Assembly (NCBI GenBank): GCA_949361645.1
Contig: OX442422.1
Coordinates: forward strand, 7,907,534 to 7,971,533
Length of the DNA stretch: 64,000 nucleotides
Source: Spongilla lacustris
Taxonomy: Eukaryota > Porifera > Demospongiae > Spongillida > Spongillidae
Direction of reading: 5' to 3'
Shown here: positions 43,427 to 54,500 of the stretch, piece after piece
Layout: each line of letters begins with the position of its first letter
How positions within the stretch are numbered: position 1 is the stretch's first letter
The notes under the pieces: generated by a model
Databases searched by the model: none
What the model was told of the DNA's origin: nothing
Seen by the model: only the letters and a program-made list of their open reading frames with translations
Position numbers and translations under genes: made by a program

Positions 43427-44725
43427 ATGACCGAACCAGCTCGAGTAGCTGTTGCGCCCGAAGACCCGGCCATTGCTGAAATCAACAAAAGAATGGAAGG
43501 TGCATTTGAAATCTTCGACCACGAGAGCAACAAAACTGTAGATGTAAGGTAAGTGAGTCACGTAAAAGTCACGTTTTCAAGACTTGCATAGAGCAACGTC
43601 GGTGCAGCACATAATATATGTGCTTATAAACCATGCAGTGCTATGCATGTTATCTCCAATAACAGGGAAGTGGGAACAATAATACGCTCTCTCGGATGCT
43701 GCCCTTCGGAGGCAGACATTTGTCAAGTGCCGGCTATGTCGCATGACCTTATTTATGTGGCATGTGATGTGACCAAAACGTTTAGGTTGAGGAGGAAGAG
43801 CCAACTGGTTTTATTCGTTGGGAAAGGTTTCAGCCTATGATGTCAAGAGTGCTGCTTGAAAAGAGGCATGTATGCGCACATGTGTGTGTTGGTGAGTGTG
43901 TGTACTAACACTCATAACTGTCACACAGATACCAGCCTGCTAATGAAGAACAATTGGTTCAAGCATTTGAGGTTAGTATAACATCCACTAGTCTTATATA
44001 TAATAATAATGAACAGGGAATAAACAGTAAAAGAGGAAACATAAAATGACTGATGGTGTTAATCCAATTTTGGCAATTCTGCCGGTAGCCCAGCACCATC
44101 ATTCATTCCAACACCACTTCTCCACTTGGTGCGAGAACTACACAAGCAGAGATAACTATTGCAAAATTGCATGCAGCCATCCTGTAGTTTGCCCCAGTGG
44201 TTTAATGCTAATGCTTTGGGCTAACCTACATCGTCGGATTTGCCATAAATCAACTTTATGGTCTAGATGGGTACTATTTTGGTTGATCAACTGCCATCCA
44301 TCCTTTAGTCCATAGTTAAGGGTATAATTGTCCATCCATTGTCCTTCCTTACATTTGGGATGTCAGTTGATTTTTTTTTTTTTTTTCGGGGGGCCTGGTA
44401 AACTTTCTTATGTGGTTTGGGTTCATGGAATGCACTTTGCTTTGACTACATGCACATATGGCCATACCCCAGGTGTTGGACAGGGACAAGAAGTCTCACC
44501 TTACTCCAGATGAGCTGAAGAAATACATGATTGAAGAAGGTACCAAGCTGGGAGGGTGGTAAGCCTGGGGATGAGGATGCAGCACGCTCAACCTATATTT
44601 CAGGAGAGCACTTCACCCAGGAAGAGATGGATGAGATGCTGACAGCTGCAGTTGATCCCGACAAGGGAGTTGTGCTCTACAGGGACTTTGTCACTCTCAT
44701 GCTACCGGAGGGAGAGGCCAACTAA
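43427..44725 (+). CDS. EFCAB2: EF-hand calcium-binding domain protein 2 (dynein regulatory complex subunit 8)
   Basis: Six exons: 43427-43548, 43666-43726, 43786-43865, 43929-43971, 44473-44539, 44604-44725. They total 495 nt, 164 residues plus stop, all phases matching; human EFCAB2 has 162 residues. Calmodulin-like protein of the nexin-dynein regulatory complex of motile cilia (DRC8). Matching blocks: AFEIFDHESNKTVDVR (EF loop 1, DHESNKTVDVRE, good Ca2+ ligands), GTIIRSLGCCPSEADI, VEEEEPTGFIRWERFQPMMS, VLDRDKKSHLTPDELKKYMI and GEHFTQEEMDEMLTAAVDPD. The start Met follows 'atagaa' and begins MTEPARVAVAPEDPAIAEIN, slightly longer than human. About four residues present in human are missing at the exon 2/3 junction. 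The intron after exon 3 begins GC (AG|gcatgt), not GT. A motile-cilium role is inferred from the family. Confidence 0.92.
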
Positions 44726-44780
44726 TAACTGTCAAATGCAATCATCATTCTTTCTTACTGCCAATGTTTAAAATGTAGAC

Positions 44781-44786
44781 ATTAAA
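44781..44786 (+). promoter_or_regulatory. Poly(A) signal variant ATTAAA for EFCAB2
   Basis: ATTAAA lies 56 nt after the TAA, the usual distance for a short 3' UTR. A run of 25 G follows at 44810-44834. Confidence 0.5.
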
Positions 44787-45429
44787 TTGGAAGTACATAT
44801 ACATAAGGTGGGGGGGGGGGGGGGGGGGGGGGGGATGGTATACATGTAAGGGTATTTCAGTGGGATGATGTGAAGGTGTGGGTCGAGTCATCATAGTTAT
44901 CAACAATGTACCCAGGCAAGGGATTACTAATATAAGTGTAGTGTCTATACAAGTCAATGTGGTTGTTTGCCAGCTGGCCCATGCCAACTATTATTGCGGT
45001 ATCTGTATATATGAATGGCAAACATGATCAACTTGTTGCCTTGATTTGATGTAAATTTATCATGCACACATAAACCAACATATTCGAGGCCTGCATCCAG
45101 GGTTAGTTCCCAAATCATGGCTACACTAACAAGGTCTTTTTGTTTGCCATAGCTGCCACACTCTTGCCAGCTGCAGATCCTCTTGCTCTGCATCTCACAG
45201 CCAGGAGATCAGGATTAGCCTTGTAAGTTACCTCCAGAGTCTCAGGCGGCACATAGTACTGCTATGCCATCGATTTTGGCACAAATTAAGGTGCCCAACC
45301 ATCAAATACATCCCAGCTAAATTCAGACCTAGCCTCTGCTGTAACTGAAGCCTGTTCCAATCTTGATATCTTGTGACCTCCTATTGGTAGTGCCAAATAC
45401 TGTTCAACCTATAAACGCTCTGCAGCCTA

Positions 45430-46010
45430 CAACCTACTCTCAGAGATCAAAATGCTGCTGCATATGTGTGCTCACTCCAAACCTCAATCCATATATACAG
45501 AGGCAACAGATGAACCTGGTCTCTTTGAACAAGATGTTATGATTGCCTTTATAGAGTGTCTTGCGATGCCACCCAAGACCAGAGAGCTTTTGACATGGTG
45601 GACTAGGCTTCAGATCACTTGTCCATCACTGCTCTGCAGCATACATAGCCTCTGTCAGCCGCCTTAACTTGGTCATCTACATGTGTATAGTAACCTATTG
45701 GATGCACTGACAGCCTTTAATGCTAATGTGATTTCTGATGATGCCATTGACCATTAATGTTATTTCAGACCACCCTCAGTCCATCAGCTTCTCAATAACA
45801 GCTGCTGACAAAGAAATATTGTCATGGCTGTTGGCAACCCCATCTCGTGGCCTAGGACTCCTTCCTGCAGACCCTGAAGAAATCCATGCATGTCTCAATC
45901 AAATGGCCACTTGGAGTGCATGTTTGTATATGGGTACTTATAAGGTTCCCCTTTGCTGCTACAGAAATATGGCATGGCAATGCACAATTGGTTTTTGAGT
46001 GGGCAGAAAT
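45430..46010 (+). pseudogene. Decayed C-terminal part of a YxDD-family reverse transcriptase
   Basis: Read with frame shifts, the plus strand gives KMLLHMCAHS, FEQDVMIAFIECLAM and HGGLGFRSLVHHCSAAYIAS, then VHQLLNNSC. These parallel LLLHMCGSFSKLVHL, FDTDVMSRIMRCIAN and HSCAAFIASFCSS of the 30397-31985 element. Several frame changes and stops; not functional. Boundaries are approximate. Confidence 0.4.
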
Positions 46011-47051
46011 ATACCTTTGTGGTGATTGAGGCCTACATGTAATAAGGATATAGAGAATGCTCATGCTGTGCTGTGAACTGGCTTAATTGAAATAAATCAA
46101 AGTGCCTTTTAGGCCTACGTTGACATCAATCACAAAATAGTGTTCACTTTTCAGTTTTAAAATTGCCTACCTGCTCCACTATAGGTATAATAAGCACAAT
46201 ACAGCCAGCTCAAAATGTAATCAAATTCAAAAATAAATGAATTCAAGGCATAAGCAAAGTGCTCAGGTGGTGTAAAGTTTCTGCAAAAGAAAACGCAAAT
46301 GTACAGCTGTTGTTGTGAGCTAGGCTATGTATGCAGAGATACCTGGCAGTGTCACCAATAGAAGAATCCAATAGCATTTTTGTCTGAACTTCAACCAAAA
46401 CATTGACCCCAATTGTTTTAACTTTGGGACAATTAAGTGATTGTTCGATGTGTACCCATAGGTTGCTAAAATATACATGGTGTAGAGGCTAAGTCTTGTC
46501 CTTCTGTACATTGGTGTATAGAGGCATAGGAACTTTTGGTTTGTGCTGCTTTCTATTGCACAACAACCTTTGTTGGGACAATCGTTGAATTGAAGTTAAC
46601 AAGAATTTCCACAAACCAAAAGCCTGTACATTTATTCCCTAACTATGCATCCATGTACACAAGATTTAAAACTCAACACCTTGTAGCACCTACATGTGAT
46701 ATCATGGGTAAACAAATAATATTTCACACTATTTGTCCCAATCATACGAATTGGGATTAAGAAGATTAAAAAATCGATATGTTGAATTCTGTATTATATA
46801 ACATGTCAACATGTATAAGTGACCACAAGAAACGTTTGGGCAGCTTAGGGCTCAAATTTATTCAATTTATGTCGAAAGTCGGAGAAGTGCAGTGCACATG
46901 GATTATGGGGCTGGACTACCCACATCACCTTAGAACTTGTATGTGCTATGATGTGTGTGCATGTGCTTGAGTATGTTATTTTTTCCTTTGTATTTTATGA
47001 TTGTCCTGTATTTATTTTATAGTATGTTAATATCATTTGCGTTACAATTAA
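46011..47051. other. Intergenic, no feature recognised
   Basis: AT-rich, short frames only. No gene or clear repeat was supported. Confidence 0.4.
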
Positions 47052-48020
47052 CACCGGTTCCGTGAGAATTTGATACTTTTTTGGCCTATTTTGTCGAACT
47101 CACGTTTTGGAAAATTAGTCGGAACGGTACCAATAGCCACAAAGCTCAGTGTACTAAGTAGTTCAACTCTTTAGACGATGTTTGGAGCTACTGCGAGCCT
47201 TGCAACTACTTCCGCTGAGGACCTACGTTTTTTTAGAGTCGAGAGGGTAAGGCCGTTACCGGAAACGGGACACTTTTTTTCTGACAAGGTTTCTGAGTTT
47301 AAAAACAGTATAGAAATGCTCATCTGGATCGGATAGTTAGCGCTTGAAAAAATTCTGGCAGTCATCTATCATGTTAGCGTCGAAACAGACACTAGAACTT
47401 CTTTGGATCTCGACTCCGGACCCAAATATTGGTCGTGCACAGGCCCAAACGTTTATTATTGACCACATGTAAGCGTTAATTGACGTACGCAGGTTGCAGT
47501 TGCACACTTACGTCACTATGTAGTTGCTATTTATGTAATACGTTGCTATAAATATACAGCACGTGAGCCTAATATTTCTCCCGTTGTTCGTTCCCGTCCG
47601 GTTATTGACCATCTCGTACCCAGACACAAATCGTCTATATTTATCTACGCAAGTCCTCGAACGAGGTAAACAACTGTAAGTGCATTTTGTACAAGAACTA
47701 AGCTATCTGCCAACACAGTATCCATTGTGGCCTCCTAGTCGTTCCAAATGACGTTTAAAATCGTATAAGTAGTGGCTCTTGATTGCCTAGAAAAAAAGTG
47801 TCCTTCGCAACGCTTCGTGACCGAAAAAGCTAAAACCGCGTCACTTTGAAAGCATACAGGGAAGTGTCCACGATAGATATAAGGCAGATAACAACGCCAA
47901 ATGTCTTGGCGATAGTTAAACTATCTATACATATGCTTTTCCAGACGATTGGTGGCGTTCCGACTAATTATTAGAAAGTCGGTTCGACAGAAAAAGTATC
48001 AAATTCTCACGGAACCGGTG
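47052..48020. mobile_element. TTAA-flanked DNA transposon (non-autonomous), 969 bp
   Basis: Perfect 30-bp inverted ends starting CACCGGTTCCGTGAGAATTT, each preceded or followed by TTAA (47048-47051 and 48021-48024). TTAA duplications are the mark of piggyBac and Kolobok transposases. No transposase frame inside; the only 60-codon frame (47171-47365, minus) is not recognised. Identical ends suggest recent movement. Confidence 0.85.
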
Positions 48021-48607
48021 TTAAAACAAAAAAATCTTCACTACAAAAAAGTGATGGGTAAAAACTGAAGTATTTTTATCTATTTAAAAGAAAATATTAT
48101 AATGATATAATTTAAACAATATCAAACACAAACTCTAGATACAATTGGAGTTGGCTCTTATCAGGGTTTATTTATTTTTCATGAACAGTAACTGTTACTA
48201 CATGTAAACTTCATGTGTACATGGAGAACGTTACAGAAACCAAGTCATCCACTGCATGTTGGCTCACAGAACCCATCCATTTATTGCGCGCAGGAACGGG
48301 AACGAGAGCAGGATAAGATCAATTACACGAGTATTACGGTAATAATACGCAAACGATGAACCAAGACTTTTCTCCTGTGTCAGACCATAGATTGAAGAAT
48401 ACCTGGATACGAAACGCGTCACGTGATCCATTGAATTGTCAATTGTAGGCGGCGGACCCTTTGAAGTGAACTGTGTTTCGGCATAGACATGGATAGGAAA
48501 CCTCTCACGTGATCCATTAGGACTCGTACAAAATTTATTGGCAATCCGCGTTTCGCTTTTTCGGTGCGTGGGCGTACAGCTATCATAGCTTTTTGAGCCT
48601 TTTCTAG

Positions 48608-48874
48608 CACTTAACGCAAGGGCGGACGCAGGGGGGGGTCCGGACCCCCCCCCCCCCCCCCCCGAACCTGTATATGAATATAATTAATGTATATTAGCGT
48701 ACTACACGTGTCAATACACGTAGCGTACATACAATCCCCCTGTATGTACAATCTGTGGAAAAATAGGAATGCACACCACAATAATTTTCGCGCGCTTCGC
48801 GCGCCCCCTCCCCCTCATCAATTATTCATGTCGAACCCCCCCCCCCCCTCGCCAAATGCCCCTGTAACGCGTGT
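48608..48874. mobile_element. Small G/C-tract MITE nested in the 3.07 kb element
   Basis: It begins near 'aagggcggacgcagggggggg' and ends near 'tcgccaaatgcccctg'; TAACGC lies on both sides. It includes a C run (48645-48663) and a perfect small hairpin 'gcgcgcttcgcgcgc' (48790-48804). Ends of the CAGGGGCGGA type suggest hAT, but the left end is imperfect. Confidence 0.45.
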
Positions 48875-49290
48875 TTTACTGGTAAGAAGTGTTCGTATAG
48901 GTTAGTTGTCAATCTGTATACAACCCTACTGATTGTTAGGGCAGGTTGAACGTTGATTATAGTTCATAGACGGCTTGAAGGCTTTGTGCGACTGTATCGT
49001 GAGTATGGTAAGTCGTATAGGAACCATCTAAGCAGTTTCAGATACTTCACTACAAAAGCTATGAGGTTGACTAACCTACATGTATCTGTAACGTGTAGTT
49101 CCTAGCGTGTATGATGTTAGCTGCTATATATAAGGCCTACTGTTTGTGCGACTGTAACACGATTTCATATGCACGCCTGTAGGATTAAAAGACTGAAAAG
49201 TGTAGTGCACACATCGTGGTATATGGTGAAGTGTATCTTTCTGCTTGTCGTACTATGTATGAGCTGGTGTTTAAAAATTTGCGTAACATG

Positions 49291-49924
49291 TTATACCCCG
49301 TTTACACGACACAATTTTTCCGTGCCAGCACGATACGCTACGGCTCGGCACGGTACGGTTCGGTTAAAATTTGACGTGTAAACCCTGTCAAAACCGTGCC
49401 GTACCGTGCCGAGCCAGCACGGTTGCAATAACCAGGCTACCCGGCACGGCACGGCTCGATTGTGGTCGATCGGGATATGATAGCAATTGAGCATGCGTAG
49501 AACTGGTTTCCATAGTATTAAAATGGTGGATTGGACGAAACAAACGGGTGATAAAGATTTGGGGAGAGGAATCGATGCAAGTGCAACTGGAAAACTGGGG
49601 AAAAAATCAATTGGTGTACAACAAGATCGGTACTGAGGCCATTTGAGGTGTATTGGATGGCCATTGCCATAATATTGCGTATGTTACGAGAAAATAATCG
49701 CTCTCCTTCTTTTGTGCATCTTTTCTCGATTGCACGGAAGGTTGTAAACAAGGCATCCATTTTGATTTCTGGCAATGATTGTAGTTAATTACGGAATTGC
49801 TTTAAAAAAACCATTCTATACCACATAGCCACAAACGCGTATAAACGTTACTCGATAACCGTTCCGTACCGTGCCATGCTGAGCCGTTCCGTACCGTACC
49901 ATTGTCGTGTAAACGCGGTATTAT
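49291..49924. mobile_element. MITE with GTTTACACGACA ends and CGGTACGG subrepeats
   Basis: Left end 'tataccccgtttacacgaca', right end 'tgtcgtgtaaacgcggtatt'. Near both ends are many variants of 'ccgtgccgtaccgtgcc'. Part of the interior (49518-49775) has an open minus frame that is not recognised. Confidence 0.7.
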
Positions 49925-51474
49925 AATTGACTAATATACACAGCAAGGCTTTGTGGGACTGTACCGTGAGTACGGTAAGTCGCATAGGAACCATCTAAGC
50001 AGTTTCTGATACTTCCCTACGAAAGCTATTAGGTTGCCAACGTACATCTGTCATATGTCTGTAGCGTGTAGCTCGTAGCGTGTAGGGTGCTCGGTGCTAT
50101 GTAATGCCCACTGTTGTTTGTGGGACTGTAACACGTTTTTATATGCACGCCTGTGAATTAGAAGACTGAAAAGTGGAGTTCCCACGTCGTGGTGTAAAGG
50201 GATGTGCGTACTATGAGCTTGTAAGTAACAGACTTATACACAGCTAACCATAAAACCCAACTAACGACCACTTCCGGCGAAACCCGGACTGCACGTAACT
50301 AATGACATTCATTGCTGGGTTTCCAATCCATGTATCAAATATCTATGGTTTCGGTTAACCCTTTTGTAGATTACGCCTTTTCCCCTACTTTCACTGCTGT
50401 TTAAGAGAAAAATCGAGATCTTAGGCATTCTTCGTACTCCCACTGATCTTGCTTTCCAGGTTAGTAACTATTGTTCATGCAATTCACTAAGTACATGCAC
50501 TCTACGTAGGTACTGTACTAGTATCTATCATTTCAGCCTCTTCGGAACATATATCCCAACGTAGAGATGCTTCCAACCATTCATTTCTAAAAGCAAAGCA
50601 TTATGCTATTCCCTCTGTGGAACGAACGTATAGCCGTTGTAAGGGGCTTTAGCATGTGGGTACAACTGCCTGGTGAACAGGTCGCGGACCCATCGTGTTT
50701 CGGAACATAGTGCGTGAGTTAGACACACGCAACAAAGTCCAAATTAGTTTTTCAATGTTCAGAAAGAGTTGTTCTGTGGAACGCATACAGCCAAAGGTGG
50801 ACCAACGTTATGCAAATGTCTTACAGAAGTTATAGTTGTGCGGGTTATTTTCATTATATCGTCCCTGGACCGATATATGTTTCGGTACATCTCTTGCACG
50901 GTCAGTGCAAGCTAGATAGCACTTAGACACATCTACGTAGTTACTATGATCAGTTGTAGGGAATGCCCTTATAGTACTTAAAGATGTGTAGTAGCTGATT
51001 GAACAAATGCCTTGTAAGTGCAATTGATGATCCGACTGCAGACCAATGACACAGAAAAAGCGTTTCCAAATAGGCGGCAATTCCATCAAACGTGCCTGTT
51101 TGAAAGATCTGTAAGCTCTCTCTCTAGCTGAATGTGCTTTTATTCTTGGGTGATGTAGACAAGCTCGAATAGCCTAACGTAACCTACAACAAAATGTATT
51201 GAAAGCAACGGACCAACAGTATCGGAAGTTGTAAGCAACTCGTTAAGAGGATCTGTTTTGGCCTGTGTTTCGGGTATCTTACTGTCCGTAATCGTCTCCT
51301 GTATCGCTCGTATTATGGCAAGTCAGTTTCGGCCCTTGGTAGGCTATCTCTACATGTATATAAGTTTATTACACCAAATGTGTCACGTGCCGAAACGCGG
51401 ATCATTTCTAATTATCTCCCCGTTTTGTATCCAGGTATTCTTCAATCTATGGTCAGACTTAGCGCACGAATCAG

Positions 51475-51504
51475 ATGGACAACACTTCACTAAGTAACGA
51501 TGAG
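51475..51504 (+). CDS. Candidate first coding exon of the second ankyrin gene
   Basis: ATG followed by nine codons (DNTSLSNDE) and a donor GAG|gtacgc in phase 0, matching the phase of the 53652 exon. The only support is the start, the donor, the phase and the acidic run-on (NDE|SEEEG). Another first exon within 51.5-53.6 kb is possible, and a start at the Met inside the 53652 exon (GEMSKEGLL) would also work. Confidence 0.35.
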
Positions 51505-54500
51505 GTACGCTCACAATGGGGGAGGGAAGGGGTGTAGCATGCAGGCCCTTAGGCAGGGGAGATCGATCGGTCCGTTCAATGCTTGAGTCCCCTAGTTATC
51601 GCATAGATTATCGGTGCCAGCGCTCTCGCTTTTCGTGTAGTGCAGTGGCGGCCCTCCCTACACAGGACAACTTCATTTCATCTCTGGTGTGCGGTATTTC
51701 GTTTCGTTTCGAAAAGGGCGGGATGTAATGGTAAGTCTTCTCCGTTATGTCATACGTGCGTATGGTGACGAATCAGCTTTTTTACACGTCCCACACTGTA
51801 ACTTTCATGAAAGCTATCCTTGACCCTGCACTATTGTCTGATACACAACTAGCTAAAGTTTTTAAGCTGTAGTGCCAAATGCCACGTACTTTGCTTTCAC
51901 TTCTGTCTTATTAAATCTTTCTTCCCTATCATAATGTCCTGGTCCTAAACCACTGTGTCCTACAAGGGTCTGCTGTTGTGGAGATGTTATCGTAACCTTT
52001 CCCTTGGACGCTGGGCATTGTGTTTGGTGTATTCTCCTTCAACTGTCATTGATTAATAATATAATAACATGAAAAAAACTCCATCATGAAGGCATTATTA
52101 CAACTTAACTAAATGTCCGTGGAGAATAACTTGTCTTTTGTATTTGTTTAATTAGATCACAGCAAAAAGCAATGTGCAGTGTTTCAGAATCATAGGTAGA
52201 GCAAGGGAACGTATTAAGGAACAACCTACTTCCCTTGACTTCTAGTGAGATGATTTAAACACTGTTGGATAGAAAAATTTAATTGAAATTACAACTATAC
52301 TAAACTTTGGAAATGTTTAATGAATCCTGGTACTGAAAACTCACTTTTCGGCAAACATACCTATTTATGGCAAAGGTACCGAATAAGGAACAGGGTTTGC
52401 CATCGGCTTAAAAATGAAATTTCTATAGTGCACAATGATATATGCAATTGTCGACAAGGTAATCTTGGTTGATAAGCGTAAATGTTATTCCCATGAGGTC
52501 ACTAGCATGGCTATCAAAGCATACAAGGCCCAAAAAGGGTCATTCCAAGAGATAGCATCGTTTAACCACCACCAGCCACCAGCAATGTGACAATAAGACC
52601 ATGGGCAGGTGGGAGCAAAACTAATAACTGTGTCCTTATCATGTGCTAGACCGTAACATGTAGCATTTTTCTAGTATAACATTGTAAACTGATGTTTTAC
52701 AGACTTATATGCTGTAGTAGGTTCATTATTAAATACATGTACAATAATTATAATAAGACATATACAACAACACAATGCCACAATAAAAGTGTTAATCAGA
52801 TTTAGGTAATTCTATTGGTAGCCCAGTAGTAGGTTCATTGATTTCTGTGCATGTCTTGTGGTCTTATAAGTGTAAACACGTGACTGTTGATTAAAATCTG
52901 TAATCAGATATAGTTTCCTTCGCATTCCACAGCAGCTCAGCTAGTGCACAAACAGGATCCCTTACTAGGTGCTTTAAGGGAACATCTTGGACAGCTTACC
53001 AGCATATGTGCAAAGGTGATGTAGTTAGGTACAGTATAACTTCCACTAACCACAATAAAGAACACACCACACTAGATGTATCCATAAAATGCACTTACTA
53101 GAAGCTAGGACACACTGTCCCATCACGCATCCTTTTCATGTCTGATTCAATAGTGTACAGATGTCAGTACAGTCAATGCACTACTGCCTATAATAGTCTT
53201 GCCTATGCCTATGTGCACAAATCACCCTAAGCTTCACATCTAAATGTGGCTGCAGAGGCAGAGGTTGTAGGTACATGTACCTTCTGTCTACTTTCACCTT
53301 ATGCTTCAGCATTGGTCTTGTCCACGGGTAAAGAAGCTTATTGAAGGGTTTGTGGAAATTTTCCATTTGGCGTTAGAAAGGTGTACGTGTGCCTTATAGG
53401 GGAAATCATTTCATGATATGTTCTAAAGTACTGCTTAATTCCTTTTATGGTGGATATTGTTGTGTAGGCGTCCATTGCTAAGGCACTACACAATCACCTA
53501 GTTTGGATACAAAGGGCTATGAATTTTTTAATCTTAAGATGATGATAATACACTCATATGCATGTTTAAAATTATACATTGTACATGTAAGTGTGTATGA
53601 TTAATAAGTACATGTAGCTCTGTATGTGAAATGATTGTTTGACTTGTGTAGAGCGAAGAGGAAGGGGTGGAGTTTGGAGAGATGTCTAAAGAAGGACTTC
53701 TAAATGCTGCAGAGAGAGGTGATATTGATGAAGTCACAAGATTGATCAAAAGTGGAGTATCTGTAAATGTGACTAATTCGGTAAGCCACATGTGTAATGG
53801 TCGTACAGGTGATAGTGTTATGCACCAAGTTTATTAAGTACTGGTACACGAAATAAGGACAGTGTCTCTGTAATTATGGACCAAACTAAACAATAGTGTT
53901 GAATTAGTAGACATGTTCATAGAGCTTCATGAGAATATTTAGTTTGTAGCACCTGGTTGTATTCATAAAACATCTTGCTTATGTGCACATACCTTGTACC
54001 CACCCCAGAGTTATTATACTCCATTACACCTTGCTGCAAAGGGAGGTCATACTACTTGTGTGGAACATCTCCTTTCCACTCCTGGTATTGATATAAACAT
54101 TAAAAATGATGTGAGTTGGGTCCATTGAATATTATGAGATGCCTTAGGAACTGGTAGTGTCAGAGAACAGCAGCACAGAATGGTATTGATGTGAACATTA
54201 AGGTCCAAAAGGGTGATATGTATATGTATATGTATAGTGATGAGGTGAGTTAGCCCACTTAATAATATCCTTGGATAATTAAATTATATTATATGGTTGT
54301 GTATTGGTAACAGTGTTCATGATGCATTCAAACTTAAGGGCTATGTCAAGGAACCATGTACATGTACACTTCAGGGCCAGGGGAAAATAATGTTTTTGTA
54401 TAGACTTGATGTATATAATTAGCCACTGTTTGCTATCTTGAGACTTTACTACTGTCTTCCTATACAAGCGGTCTGAGGGAGGAGGGTTCATTGACCTATG

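Larger units (their letters stand above)
48384..51453. mobile_element. 3.07 kb inverted-repeat element with nested MITE and internal duplication
   Basis: Ends ACCATAGATTGAAGAATACC + TGGATAC and exact complement, each flanked by CAG. Inside are a G/C-tract hAT-like insertion (48608-48874), a direct duplication of about 250 bp (48965-49205 and 49942-50190, e.g. 'ggaaccatctaagcagtttc') and, between its copies, a MITE (49291-49924). No transposase frame was found. The family has a deleted copy at 13695-13910. The right end lies 21 bp before the predicted start codon of the second ankyrin gene. Confidence 0.7.
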
